From NCBI RefSeq assembly GCF_000264995.1, contig NW_006767435.1, forward strand, positions 2,036,100 to 2,100,099: 64,000 bases of DNA, given 5' to 3'. The stretch comes from Punctularia strigosozonata HHB-11173 SS5 (taxonomy: Eukaryota; Basidiomycota; Agaricomycetes; Corticiales; Punctulariaceae). Below the pieces are notes generated by a model. The model did no database searches. It was not told the origin of the DNA and saw only the letters and a list, made by a program, of their open reading frames with translations. The position numbers and the translations under genes are program-made. Positions 1-17,158 of this stretch are shown here, in pieces (within the stretch, counting starts at the first letter, position 1; each line of letters starts with the position of its first letter).

Positions 1-189
1 GCCCTAGCCTTCATCTTCCCCGCAGCTTGCTACATCCAGCTGGCCAACCCAGGCGAACGATGGACGAGTCGCAAGAAGCTGCCCGCCGTACTCTGCGTCG
101 CGTTCGGCAGCATCGTCTTGGTGATGTCGCTCTTCATCGCCCTTGGAAAGGCATGGACACCTGCTGGCAGTGCCAGAATCTGCGCATGA
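1..189 (+). CDS. Amino-acid transporter, C-terminal end only (5' part outside window)
   Basis: Only the last 62 codons are present; the frame is open from base 1 to a TGA at 187–189. The peptide has a hydrophobic stretch containing AFIFPAACYIQL, a short basic loop (WTSRKK) and a second hydrophobic helix (LCVAFGSIVLVMSLFIAL) ending in GKAWTP. This helix–loop–helix end resembles the last two membrane spans of the Aa_trans family (SLC38/AVT-type amino-acid permeases), which move neutral amino acids across vacuolar or plasma membranes. The family call rests on this short tail only. The gene is convergent with the phosphomevalonate kinase gene; 183 bp separate the two stop codons. Confidence 0.6.
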   Translation, partial: ALAFIFPAACYIQLANPGERWTSRKKLPAVLCVAFGSIVLVMSLFIALGKAWTPAGSARICA

Positions 190-372
190 GCGTTACTATC
201 GCATCGTATGCCGGACACTTTCACCGTGGCTACTTGTATTGTTCCGAGTATACAGAAGTTGCGATACCTCAATGGACGCCGTATACAATTGGTGGTGACT
301 GCTAGAACCTAATAAACCTACAAATACGTTCTTGCGCGTGTTGAATGTCGTACGCATGCCTCACGGATCGGG

Positions 373-2218
373 TCATCCATGGATGGCTTGTCGTAAGCCG
401 TTGACCTGATCGATATCCTCGAGATGTATGCCCTTGGCTTTGCTCTCGATGGCTGACAGCGGCGAAACGTTCAGGTCTTTCCACGTAGACCAAACGCGTT
501 CGATGCGGCGGAACGGCAGCTGGTCGGCCGTTTGGGGAGGTTCAAGAACAAGAAGCCAGACAGCGTCATAGCCTCCTGCACCGGGAACACCGCCGGCAAT
601 GACGCCCGCTTGAGACGTGCAGGCGTCCAGGAGCGCGGTCTGTTCCGGAGGCTCGATGGGCACTCCACATAGATTGCCCATTTCGCGCATTTTCGTGCGA
701 ATTTCCTGATAGGCGGCATGGGTATTAAGACAAGATGTCATCGGGAAGAAGATAGCGCGCACCTCTCCGAGTAGATGTGCTTCGTAAAATGCTTCGACCT
801 TGGGCTGCACGCTTGCGCGCAACATCGGGTTGGCCAACCACTAATCGGGGTTTAGATAGTGAGCGTTTCATCCGTTTCGTGAGTACCGAGAAATGCTACC
901 TGAACGGGCTGCAGGCTCGCTGCGAAACGAACTACGAAATCGTAATCTTCTGGGTTTTCGTCGTGAAGCTGTGATAGCCGTCTGAGGGCCTGCGCGAACT
1001 TCATGTTCGCTTGGTCCAATGCGTTCCAGACTTCAGCAGCTTTATGAAGGAGGGAAATGATGCATGAGCACGGTTGTAGGGGTCAGAGATTTAGATCTTA
1101 CCTTTGACTGGCTCGGCTTGCCGCCATTTCAGCACTTTGCCCACCAGTGAAGGTGTGTCACTCCCAGCGTCGACGTCCGCGAGCATCAATCGCGTGGATG
1201 GAGGAAGCTGGAATGGTTCCACCTTGTAATCCCATGCGGGATTTGATGGTGACAGAATGGGCGCTAGTTTCGGGACGAGCTGTGATAGTATTAGTGACTT
1301 TAATTGACTCGTCGTGCTTATAGCATGAGTACGCACATCGTCTTGCATCAGGGGTTGGAGAACCGCGGGATTGAACCGAGTGTACTTTTGGCTTCCAAAG
1401 ACCGCCGAAGACACGTCAAAACCGCTGCCAACCTTGCCTTGAGCCAAACAATGAACATATTGGGCGACGTTGTGTGCAAGTCGTCTGCTCTCAGATATAG
1501 ATTCGTCCGCAAAGGCACTGCGAGGCAGGAAATCGAGGTGGATCAGAAGCGCGGTGACCAGTGATGTTATGAGCGCTGCTGAGGAGCCAAGGCCGGTCTT
1601 GTGCACGTCTTTCAACTGCACACCCGTAGGACCGAATGGTGTAAGCTTGCTGAGTGAATCTATTGTGGGCTCGAGTCCGAGCTGCGCCAGCTGAATGATG
1701 ACATCAGACGTCGTACGAGCCGAACAGGTAGATCGCGACAAACCTGCGCCCGTTGCGAGTAGAAGTCGTTATCACCTACAATGGCGATGTCGAGACCTGG
1801 AGCGAGCTTGTTCTGGATCTCTGCGACGCCCTTGAGCTCAATGGCGAGGGCGAGGGTGCGCTGAAGCGCCAGATGGACAAACTTGTTCTTGGAATCCTCG
1901 AGTCTTCGGCGCTCAACATCTCAACTCGCTGTACCGATCCACGGAGATGGGGGACGCTCACTCGGACACGACCTGTTCTACCATCACCGTCCCGTCGGCG
2001 GCTACGAAGCGCACCGAGTACGTCCATGATGCCTGGAGGAATTGCGGGGAGCGCACGCGGATCGAGTTCGGGTTGAGAGCGCCGGCATCCTGGATGGAGG
2101 TGTAGAATCGCGAGGATGTGGAGACGACGATGCCAGAGTATGCTGGGTCAAGGACGAGGTAACCGCCCGCCAAGAGGACCTTGCCGGGCGCGGAGACGAC
2201 GGTGGAGGTGCTAGCCAT
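373..2218 (-). CDS. ERG8: Phosphomevalonate kinase (mevalonate pathway)
   Basis: ATP-dependent conversion of mevalonate 5-phosphate to the diphosphate, feeding sterol and isoprenoid synthesis in the cytosol. Proposed exons on the minus strand: 2218–1962, 1903–1744, 1690–1102, 1030–900, 840–763 and 705–373 (515 aa; phases close). The N-terminus has the GHMP-kinase opening SAPGKVLLAGGYLVLDP. The ATP-binding glycine/serine loop KTGLGSSAAL lies near residues 170–179, preceded by DIAIVGDNDFYSQ. The C-terminus carries GVPIEPPEQTALLD and GVPGAGGYDA, typical of ERG8. The fifth intron (706–762) is 57 nt without an in-frame stop, so a retained form would add 19 residues; family alignment favours removal. 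The first intron's acceptor (ending 1904) is the least certain junction, chosen because nearer AGs break the frame. Confidence 0.93.
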
Positions 2219-4258
2219 GGCGGTTGGTCGCGGACGTGGACTCCGGAGTGTGCTCGAAACCTTGATTCCCTTCCGCGAGCTTTTGTACCGATATCTTTAT
2301 CGCCGAAGGCATCCTAGTGTAACTTATCAGCACGAGGCAGCGGCCGTTGAGCAGATGGGGCGGTGTTAGACTTTGTCAACCCTCGAACTTTCAGACTTCC
2401 TCCGATCGATGTTCCGAACGAACATACCGACCTGGGTAACTCCCAGCCCACCTTTTTCGCCCATCTCATTCGTTGGCTTTTCTCTCTGCCTTTCGCCATC
2501 TGGGAGTGGAACGGGCTGGCATGTGCACTTTCTGCGACGCTCTCCCATGGGATTACTCGCCTTTCAACGGGCTTGCGATGTCACGGATACACCTCAACTG
2601 CATCTCATTCCATATATTGCAGACTGCATGCTAATCTCTGTGCTTCCAACAACTCGCACCGGTCTCTGATATGAACACCATACCGTCAGGGACTTCGCAA
2701 GGCATGTCTACCAGGTGATCAAGCTACTGCCACGTTCTTGAGTGGTTCTCAGGAGGTTGTCCCTCAGTTCGTATCCGAACATGCCGGTACTGTGCTATGG
2801 GCACATAAAACCTTCTTGTACGGTGTCGAATGACGGCCCTTGTGAAGGCTGCCGTTCAGAATCGGTAGTCTGATACGGATGCCAGCTTCCCACTCGAGTC
2901 CGCGCGTGATGACGGGTTCTAGTATCGTCTCTCACTAGCATGTCTGGAGTCGTCGTGTACGCAGTTTTATCTATGCCTGATTATTCCCGGGTGCTCAACT
3001 TCAGTTGCTGTTGATCATAACCCTCTGATAGACCCGTACGGCACATTCGGAACGGCATGGCACGCTTTTCTGATTTGTGGGACGACGAATCGCACCACGA
3101 GGGACTATCGGATGTTCGTTGCTTCGATATCTCTCCCTGCGCGCCCGCAGCCACGATCGACAGGACCACTAAGCTTCCTCGTGGGTGGGGGAGCCGCGGC
3201 CGATGTTCCCTGAGCTAGATACGGCGTGGCTGCCCGCCTGACCCCCCAAGCACTCGCCCACCCCATCAAGCCCCCTCCGCATATCACGGCACGGGCTGTA
3301 ATTTCCTGGCCTTACGCGGTAGCGTTATCGGGAGAGCAGAGGGCTGACCCGGCGACCAGGTCCTGCGGGGATTAGATCACTCTAGCTCGTGAACTAAAAC
3401 AGACCCGCGACGGGTATGTCGTCCTTATTTAGCTTGCGCGGCGGCACCTCCTTTGGGCCGGAGTTGCTGTTTACATGTTCAGCATCGCCCGTACGTTCCC
3501 ATATCTTGCTTCTTGTACCATAACGCATTCAATCGGAGTCACTCACAGGCGACTTCCTAGAAAGGACTGTATATGTCTGCACGCTCGTAGGATGCCCGTG
3601 AACCAGTCTCTCGTATCGTCTATGATGACAAATCGGCGTTCGTTGACCAACTTACTAAATAGCGACTTCGGCCACCTGCTAGTGATGTTTGCTGCTCTGT
3701 GTTTACTATCGTAATGGGCGTTGCTTCTTCAAAGATGCGCTCGGACGCTTCGATTTCCACTCAGACCAGAGCCGCTCTCAGTGGTTCGCAACCCTGAGGC
3801 CGCGTGCTGTGATGCGAGGGAATAAGAAGTTCTGTTGGGCGTTCGTCCTGGTGCATGTCGAAATATTCGCCCTTGAACATACGCTCTCCCATGACCATCG
3901 ATCGAGCTTGTCAAGCAAATAAACGTCCGCCAGGTTCTTGTGCGCGAAGCAGATCGGTGATGGGATCGGGTGTGCCTATCTCGATAACATCTCGGATGTT
4001 GTGGAAAATATCCGGGACGATACGCTTCTGTGGCGCATTGAGCTGACTAGGGTTTTCCCTCAACAGCGTCCAAGCAGAAGGCCTAAGTCAGTGGTCACTG
4101 GACGTTGATCTTCACATCCAACTCATGAAAGGCATCGAGGCAGAAATATATCAACTCAGTCCTGATCCGGACAAAGAGACATTCAGATATGACAGTGATA
4201 ACGTATCGTGACCGCAAGTTATATGGCGCTGATGATACGGCATAAACCCTCATGTCCA
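2219..4258. other. Intergenic stretch without a clear gene
   Basis: This is the 5' side of ERG8 and the 3' side of HEM15. Open frames on both strands are short and match no family I recognise. A minus-strand run near 3889–4040 (reading NAPQKRIVPDIFHNIRD and on to a stop) looks more protein-like than its surroundings but has no start, partner exon or recognisable domain; it may be a gene remnant. Confidence 0.4.
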
Positions 4259-5725
<1,467 letters not shown>

Positions 5726-6062
5726 GTTCTAATATCCGCACTACCTCGGTGAACTGTGGAACAGAGAGCAGTTGGAGTTGGCTGATGGGGTCAGGTGCAA
5801 AGGTTCGGTCAGCCTACTGAATGAACTCTTTTGCTGTAAGGCGGCGATGACCGCCAATGATCGGCCGGGAATTTCACAGGCTCCGTGAGATGGCCACGTC
5901 GGCGACAATGCTCGGTTGGGAGCGCAGTTATAGGCTATACGCTCGAAGTTGAGGTTGTGAGAGACCGCTGTGCAGGTTGAGCGGATAGCCGGGGGACCGT
6001 CTTGGACAGTTACCACGACGTGCGCGGTACATTCTCACTCTGCGCCTCAACAAAGTCTCACA
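5726..6062. promoter_or_regulatory. Shared divergent promoter, HEM15 / NOPCHAP1-like gene
   Basis: The 337 bp between the two start codons must hold both promoters and 5' leaders. I see no clear TATA box or repeated site. Confidence 0.6.
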
Positions 6063-6813
6063 ATGGATGAAAAACCGCGTACTTTGGAGGTCGAAAGCGA
6101 GGATGAGCGGCAACAGAGGATACGTGCGTGCGCTGCCGCTTTTGTAGCGATGTTGTGCTCAGCACATGGGCCGATGCAGAGAGCACGCTGGAGAAGTTGA
6201 ACACTCCTTCGAAAAGCCATCCATCTGGCAGCAAACCCGGGTTTCCCTTCGGCGACGCACAACCGGATTCACAGCCGGGATCCACTTCTCAACGTGAGCC
6301 TTTCGTTCTCCAGGGAGCCTACCATCTGACTTGGGACAGTTTTGGAGCGTGTGCAGGCGTTCCTCCCTCAGTTAGCGGAATCTAATGCGGAACTGCTTCG
6401 TCGAGCCCAGAACGAGCCGAGCAGTGCAGACATTGAACATTTCAATGGCGACGAAGAGCAATACATCGAGATGGTCCGCATATACCCACCAAAGTCTCCT
6501 GTACCATAGTCATTCTCCGTAACCTCAGAACCTCGGCCTCGGAGTTTTCGAACAACGTCGGCAGGGCGGGCAGGAAGACGATGACGAGGAAACGACATCC
6601 TCCGAATCCAGTACGGATTCAACCTCAGAGTCTCAATCGGACAGCAGCGCTAGCTCAGAAGACGAATCGTCGGAGGCGGACAGCGATTCTGCTCCTGCGC
6701 CCGCGGACCTCATCGGGGAGCTCTTCTCTACTCGACCGACGCGATCGCTCCCAAAACGTGCACGACCGCAGATTGTTATGTTGGACGACTCGCGAGCTTC
6801 TTGCGGCCCGTGA
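6063..6813 (+). CDS. NOP-protein chaperone 1-like (NOPCHAP1 family)
   Basis: In animals NOPCHAP1 delivers NOP58 to the R2TP chaperone during box C/D snoRNP assembly; a similar nuclear role is inferred. Exons: 6063–6127 (or 6123), 6163 (or 6180)–6293, 6340–6473 and 6529–6813. The conserved core reads LLERVQAFLPQLAESNAELL, followed by IEHFNGDEEQYIEMNLGLGVFE, which parallels the human LLDQVQTFLPQMARAN and IENIDG...FEM segments. An acidic, Ser-rich tail (ESSTDSTSESQSDSSASSED) and a basic end with RPQIVMLDD complete it; the human protein has a similar Ser/Asp tail. The first intron is ambiguous: 35 nt with one donor/acceptor pair or 56 nt with another, both in frame, differing in about six residues. 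About 185 aa. Confidence 0.8.
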
Positions 6814-7131
6814 CGCTAGACGGCGTGGGTGTACTTGGTTATATGCTGCAAGCTGACAGGTTAATGACGATCGACAGGTAGTCACTAAGGCGCAAAGGCA
6901 AAACTGTCACCTCGGAAACAGTCTGTCAGTGCCGTGAGCAGTGAAGAGCAACGCATAGGATAGAATTACAATACTGATACATTGATAAACGATTCAGCCT
7001 TGCGTTCTGCAAACTGCAAGCAGAATGTAGCACGTAGTCACACGTACCACGGCTTGTCCCCGAGAGGAAAATGAGCACACCTATGGTAAAGGGATGTACT
7101 AGGGGTGGTCACCGCGATTGTATTATGGTGT
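6814..7131. other. Convergent 3' spacer
   Basis: Between the stop codons of the NOPCHAP1-like and RING-finger genes. No gene or repeat seen; presumably 3' UTRs. Confidence 0.6.
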
Positions 7132-9354
7132 CTAATCATTGCCGCCCCTCCGTCGCCTGGGCTTCTTCGGGGGACGTTCCGCCACCTCGACAGGTCTCTG
7201 ACATACCGGACACCGGCCACTGGCAGATAATCTGTCAGACAAGAAGGACAGATAATTAAGAAGTGCAAACACCGACCTGACGTCAAGGAGCCAAGGATCG
7301 AGACAGGTTTGCTGGAGCCAGGTTAGGCTTGAACAGACATACTGACAGCAAAGTCTTACGTGGAAGACGTGGCCGCACGCCAACAACCTCAACGGTTGTG
7401 CTCCTTCTCCCGCATCCTCCAGGCGCAGGTCTGGTCGCTCGATCGGAATTTCCTGTACTCCACTTTTGTCTCCACTTGGTGACGCAGGTGTTTGGGGTTC
7501 AGCAGGCGACGGGTGGTGCTGATGTCGACGTTCTGGCTCCTCGAAGTCGAGGAGACAAATCGCACACGCGGCACGGTTCTCCTCCAACCTAACGAACGGC
7601 AATTCTCCGCGCACCCAGTTGTCCTCCCACCGAGACTCATGCTCGTCATCTTTGTCGTCCCCGGCGCCACCGGCGTCTCCACCGCCGCGATTCCCTTCGG
7701 CTCCCTTCGTCTTCTTGCGTCTCAGAAGCCTGAACCTGAACCGTCGCTTCGGCTTAGACGCGGCCGGCGGCTTAGGCGGAAAGGTGTGCGCAGCCTCGGG
7801 CTCCTTCACGACATCGTCATTCTGGCCGTCAGGAGGGGAAGGAATGTAGAGCACGAGCGGGATCTGGTCTACAACCGCTCGTGGAAGCTTCCCTATCTCG
7901 TGCCGGGCGTATGGTGGCCGTCGGAGAGGACGTCCGAGGCACAACATGACGAGGGCGAGCAGTAGCTGCGGATAGACAGGCATCGGTGCGTCGTGACGAC
8001 CAGAAGGAAACAGAAACTTACGTATAAAACTGGGCCGAAAACGAAGATGATAAGGCCGAGGAGGAAGACCTCCAGTATCACAGCGTAAACGATGGCGAGG
8101 ATACCGAAAGTAAGCCACCATAGGTGCGGCGAGGTGATCCGGCATGTGTTGATCGACGTGTACTCCAGGATGTGCGCAGTCAGAAACCACGTAAGGCCCA
8201 GCAAAGTAGATAGGAGGGAGAGCCTGTTTGGCAAGGAAGTGAGGAGCCGACCTTCACAAGACCCAAAGTGAAAGATAGCGGACCTGGAGTAAAGGTGCGA
8301 CGCCGGCGCTGCAGGAGCATCGCGCTCTGGCCCAGAGGATGCGTTGTGATGCGCCGCAGGTGGACGGCGCCCCACCTCGGCATATGCCGTAGTAGCAGTT
8401 GAAGTGTGACGCCCGGACTCTGCATCCGTCCGCCTATCCATAACTCCGGGTAAGGCGCAAGTGATGTAAGCAGGGAGGAAATGCTGCTTACGGGCGGCGC
8501 CTGCGACTGTGCCATCCCCAATACGAGAGCAAGCTAGCTAGCGTTACACGGACTACCCATAGAGAGTCTTGGATGGAGCGATAAGAATGCTTCTCGGGGA
8601 ACGTAGATAGCCAGAACTCACTCCATACACCGAGAGGTCTACTACACGCATGCCATTCGGAGATACCTGACTCAGGAAGAGCGGGACTTTCAGTATGAGC
8701 GGCAAATGCGAGAACAGTTATCACAGTCACAATCTATACGGGGATCAGCTCCGAACAATGTCATCGAGTATATGAAACATAGCTTACCTGTACGAAGCCG
8801 AAGCCGACGTTCCATATCATGGAGACCAACTCCCGCCTATCGCGGTTTCCCGCTCTACCATATCCAAAGAACGCGAGAGCCGCATCTACAGGCGATATGT
8901 GTCGTTGAGGTGGCGGGAAGTGGTCTATGTGATGACCGTCCGTATCGACAACGACGGGATCATGCATGGATCTGTAACCTATGCCAGTAACCTGATCTGC
9001 GCCGTGTCCTGGGATAGGTGAAGGCGCCCGAACGCGAATTGGAGAGCGCACGCGGGCGGCCGGCAGAGGAAACTCTGGCGTCGCAGACAAGGTACGTTCT
9101 CTAGTGGCGTTGCTGGAGCCCGCGAGAGGTGTGCGTGTGCTGGACGAGCTCCCGGTGGCAGGCTCATCTATGTTCGGCATCCACGATCTGTCTTGGGTCA
9201 GAGATCGCGAGCGGAAATGTGTGTAATCATTCATAGATGTTGAGTGAGGTCTGGGACGTCCGAAGTTGTCTCGTCGTCCCATGAGGGGTGTTGAGTGCAC
9301 TTGTCTAAGCTGCAGCGCATCGAGGTCGCTCTCGCTCATTATATTGTGTTCCAT
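7132..9354 (-). CDS. Multi-span membrane RING-H2 E3 ubiquitin ligase
   Basis: Exons (minus): 9354–8788, 8733–8622, 8552–8492, 8433–8284, 8223–8022, 7965–7360, 7311–7277 and 7219–7132, giving 606 aa with consistent phases. The first ~190 residues are Ser/Arg/Pro-rich and probably disordered. Four or more hydrophobic helices follow (WNVGFGFVQIVTVITVLAF; VRVTLASLLSYWGW; LLSTLLGLTWFLTAHILEY; LTFGILAIVYAVILEVFLLG). After a basic linker (FRLLRRKKTKG) comes a RING-H2: CAICLLDFEEPE, an inserted loop, LLACGHVFHQTCLDPWLL, then GRCPVCQRPVEV. The Cys/His order C-C...C-H-H-C-C-C is that of an active E2-binding RING. Endomembrane location is inferred. The second zinc-ligand block is split by three introns. 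Start taken at 9354; a second ATG at 9339 is equally possible. Confidence 0.88.
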
Positions 9355-10525
9355 GATGCAGCACAGCGACCGCCAGCGAGGAGATACGCTATTGTCCACA
9401 GCCGATAGTAGTCGTATCGTCAAGTTATGGAGAGGATACTGCCTCCCGATATTGCCAGAGGGTGAAGATCAGAAGAGAATGGATCGCGAGATGCAGTGAG
9501 GCGTGCCAGTTGATATGGGGGGCCCCGCGATGAGCGCTCGCACGACACAGCACGAGTAACGATTATTGTTGAACTGTATCGTCACAGAGAGGGCTTGGTG
9601 CGCGACCGGGCCACCGTAGCTATCTTGCTATTCGCCCTAAGTCGTGGCGGGGCACAGGGCCTTGACGGAAGGTGACGCGGGTCGGCGCCATACGATGCCG
9701 GGCGACTGTCACCTGACACACTGCCGAGCTGCCCAAGTCAGACTCAGAGCTGCGGGTATTTATCCTCTCGCATCTCACCAGATCCAATGGCTATGATGGC
9801 GACGGCAGTTTCAAGTCGAACGCCCCATATGAGTAGACCTGTACGCATTGCCACCACCGTATGGGCATACCTACACTGGCAGTACTGCCTCTGCTTGGAA
9901 TTGGTTGCTTGCACGGATACCCTTATAAGTTGGCCGCGACGTCATCAGATGGAATGGCGCTTGTAACTACAGTATCTCTGAATATGCCACCGGCGAGCAG
10001 CGCCATCCTTGTACTTGTGATGCGTCTTCGCTTGGGTCCTGCAGTGACCGACGCCGCCATGCAGATTTGGCTTTCATCTACGACTCACATGCATTGCGCA
10101 AGAAGCAAGGTAACAGGTGGTGAGTCTATATACACTTCGGAAGCCTCGCTCGTACAAGCTCCGAGAGCTAGGATTCTCTCATAAGGCTAGCCTGGAGTGC
10201 AACGATTAAATCTTCGAATACTGTTTGTTGACTGTCTGACAGGAGGAACAGGGGCACTGCTCCTTTTAATGCAAGTTATTGCATTCACGCCTCCATAGCG
10301 GTGTTTTCGGGTTTTACTTACCATTCTTCGGCTACCTAACGTTGCTCCCGAAGTGAAGCCTGCAGGCCTCAAGTTTATGTAAGCAGGCATCACGCGCTGT
10401 GCAAGGCACCTTTGTCATAGCTCCGCATTCAGAGGGACACCCCCACTTGATATGCGTATAACATACTACTACCAGTGGCGAGAATTGTGTCCCTCCTCCT
10501 CCTAGATCACTATCGCCATCGCGCG
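9355..10525. other. Divergent intergenic region, RING E3 / zinc transporter
   Basis: About 1.2 kb between two start codons. It should hold both promoters. No coding signal, tRNA or repeat array was recognised. Confidence 0.5.
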
Positions 10526-11855
10526 ATGCAGCCTCTCTCTAAAGAGAACCGGATTGCCACGGTGATTGCTATCTCCTCCGCCTTCTTCCTGGTGGAAATC
10601 GTCATTGGCTTCCGCAACCATTCACTCGCGCTTGTCGCCGACGCGTTTCACGTCGCCTCGGACCTCATAGGCTTCGTCGTAGCCCTGATTGCTACGCAGA
10701 AACGAAACAGCTCGAATGTTGCACCCCAAGGATTTACATTCGGCTGGCAGCGGGCAGAGCTACTTGGAGGCTTCTTCAACGGAGGTAAGCCTATAATCCG
10801 GTTCTCACTCTCACCGAAACCTCCCTAATTCTTCTGTAGTGTTCTTGCTCGCACTGGGTGTCTCGATCCTGCTCCAGACTATAGAGCGCTTCCTCTCCCC
10901 CGTCAAAGTTACCCAGCCCAAATGGGTGCTCATTACGGGCGCCATTGGTCTAGGACTCAATGCGCTCAGCGCTGCCATCCTAGGCGGTTCGTCGCCAACA
11001 CTTGAAGCTTTCAAAAGCCACAACTCTCACTGCGCTTGCAGGACACGGTCACGACCACGGTGACCAGAAGAAGGCAGACGATGCGCCGCCCCCTAATGCC
11101 GCACACCACCATGGGCACGCGCACACAGTCATCCCCGCCCGACACAAGGAACACGCCGACCTGGGTATTCTTGGAGTCCTCATCCACCTCATAGGCGATG
11201 CGATCAACAACGTCGCCGTTATGGTCTCCGCCGGGATACTCATGGCCACGGGCTTTGTGTACGCGGACCCTCTTGCATCCGCGTTCGTCGGGGTGATGAT
11301 CGTGGGCACGTCGCTGCCCTTGGTCCTGCGCACGGGGCGTATTCTTCTCGACAGCGCGCCCATGCCTGTCGAAGGTGTCGGGCAGGATATTCTGAAGGCT
11401 ACGGGTGTAGAAGGGCTTCACGAGATGCACGTGTGGAGCCTCAGTGCGTCGGCCGTGTCTGCGCAGAGATGAAAAGGAAAAGCTAATGTCGAACCCGCCA
11501 GCGCAAAGCAAGGCCCTGGCCACGGTTCATGTCGCGACTTCGAACGATTCGGTGACGGATTTCATGGCCTCGGCCAAGCGTATTAATGAGGTGTGTGCCT
11601 TCTCGCGCCCCTTATCCTCGGTGGTAGCTTATGATGCGTCTCGTGGGGACGCCATTACAGTGCCTTCATCACTGGGGTATTCACAATACTACGATCCAAC
11701 CGGAGCTCGTGCAGCCCTCCGCGAGTTTGACTACGGAGGGCGTCCTCGAGGCGGACAGAAGCACGGCAACGGCCAGAGGGCTGACCACGAGCACGTGTCA
11801 GTTGCGATGTCCGGACGTCACTTGCAGGAACGAGGTGTGCTGTGACACGGACTGA
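10526..11855 (+). CDS. Vacuolar-type zinc/cation transporter (CDF family, Zrc1/Cot1-like)
   Basis: Zn2+/H+ antiporter of the cation-diffusion-facilitator family, expected in the vacuolar membrane to store excess zinc. Exons: 10526–10784, 10840–10986, 11042–11443, 11502–11590 and 11661–11855 (363 aa). Six helices are visible. The zinc-site pattern HSLALVADAFHVASDLIG in helix 2 and HLIGDAINNVAV in helix 5 gives the HxxxD pairs. The cytosolic loop is His-rich (GHGHDHGDQKK, HHHGHAH), and the C-terminal domain contains GVEGLHEMHVWSL. The last exon has a Cys cluster (CQLRCPDVTCRNEVCC) at the extreme C-terminus, seen in fungal members. The first ATG in good context is 10526; the open frame upstream lacks an ATG. 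Confidence 0.92.
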
Positions 11856-12292
11856 AGTGTGTCCACTGTCCCCGTGTCCACTGTCCCCGCCTGGCTTCCG
11901 GATAGCTCAATAATAGCCATGTCTGCTGTACCTACCTCCGAGGCGCGCTTCGACGCGGCCCTTGCATCGCGTACGTCTTGTTGCGCGGCGACTAAGTGCG
12001 AATCGCGGAGAGCGACCACGAACGCGTGGGATGCGGCACGATCGTTCTGCTTCTCGCGAGCCAGGCAGACCGCGACGAGCGATGTCTCTGAACCTGGCTG
12101 TTGGTGTGCGAGTCTGGCAGCCTTCTGTTTCATCTCAGATATCTCAGATATCCGACATATCATCCTTCTGTGTTACTTCGGGGGTCACGTGGCTCGCGCC
12201 CTATGATGCATGATGCCTTACCGGGACTGCACTCGTTCGACAGCGCCCAGCGAGGGCGAGCATAGCGACACCGGCCGGGCACCCTATGGGCC
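11856..12292. other. Intergenic, zinc transporter to NDR kinase
   Basis: Besides the 15-bp tandem it holds a short ATCTCAGAT-type direct repeat near 12129–12150. A minus-strand open frame (11798–12163) overlaps the zinc transporter end and shows no family features. Confidence 0.5.
11859..11888 (+). repeat. Two-copy 15-bp tandem repeat after the zinc transporter stop
   Basis: The unit GTGTCCACTGTCCCC occurs at 11859–11873 and again, without change, at 11874–11888, starting 4 bp after the stop codon. Confidence 0.85.
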
Positions 12293-16036
<3,744 letters not shown>

Positions 16037-17158
16037 AGGCGGGCGAACGCCGGCTGTGTACGACTTTCACGATGCAACGGCGCTGCGCGCTCGTCGCGCG
16101 CGCACCGGTTTGCGAGGACGGACCTAGTACGAGTATGTACGATCGACGCATCGAGTATGATGATACCCCCTTGAGCTGTGTGTAATGCCAGCGTCGGGCA
16201 CGTATTTGCAGGGAGATGGGCGATGGCTCGCAGGCGCGGGTTCTGGCCCCGCACATTGCCGCCAACGTTGCCATAGGGCGGAAGGGAGTCACACCAGGGT
16301 CGTCGGCGTGCTGGCCGTCGGGTGGCGCTGCCCGACAGCGTGTCTGCGCGGCAACTCTCGCGTACGCAGGCGGTCGAGTGCGTCGGGCTGGGACGTGTGA
16401 GCGCGTTATGACAGTACGTTCTGGTTCCCACGGGCGGAGAAGCGGCGTGACGATGACCGGCGGCACGTCACGCTTCCTTTCCGGGCCGTGCCCGACGATC
16501 GTGTTCGGCCGGGGGTGCGGTCGTGCAGCGTCTCTGCCTTCGCTGCAGTCGCGAGCGGACGGGGAAGGCAGCGTCGTCGCGGTTTCCCATGGCGCGCACG
16601 ATCGGTGTTTCAACGCTCGGTCCGCTCAGACTCCGACGGCGCCTCGAGGCGCGTGCATCGATTGGACCTGGCACCAGACGGCGGAGGCTTCCATTCATGA
16701 TACTCTCGCCTGCTTCTCCGCTCGTTTCTTATAATCACTGGCCCCTCGCCCTCCTCGTATCCCACCGCGCCGTGGCCTCTGCGCGTCCGCTCCCCTCCAG
16801 AACACGCGCCCTGCCTGCCCTACCCTGCGCCCCCCGGCACAGCCTACCGCACACGCAATTGGACCCACCCCTCAGCCCTACCCGACGCGTGCCCTGGCGC
16901 ATGCCGTCTTATTGCGACGTACTCTGATCTCCATGGCATCCGTGCTCTTCCGCACCTGCAAACTGCTCTGACGAGATCGCGTCGCGCACCCCTGACTATC
17001 CCTTTGACGTATACGCAGCTGCCTCCATACACATGGCATCGGACGCAGGATCGGTCTCTTGCACCTTCACGTTGTCGCGTGTTTCCTCGCTTTTAATCGG
17101 GGACAAGCCGGGCCTCCCTCAAATTTCTTCGCCGACTTCTATTGCTTCATACTCTACC
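16037..17158. other. Intergenic, NDR kinase to homeodomain gene
   Basis: About 1.1 kb, GC-rich to 16700, then pyrimidine-rich towards the homeodomain start, as expected for a promoter and 5' leader. No independent gene seen. Confidence 0.5.

Noticed and set aside
2363-2674. Two overlapping plus-strand open frames (about 100 aa) upstream of ERG8
   Set aside because: No family features, no good start context or splice partners; two frames over the same bases are equally open.
7329-7965. Plus-strand frames opposite the RING gene
   Set aside because: Antisense shadows of the RING exon, whose domain and phases are certain.
11798-12163. Minus-strand 121-aa frame
   Set aside because: Overlaps the last exon of the zinc transporter in antisense; composition follows the overlapping gene and no domain is visible.
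16037-16734. Long plus- and minus-strand frames after the NDR kinase
   Set aside because: High-GC sequence gives long chance frames on both strands; the residues are Arg/Pro-rich without pattern.
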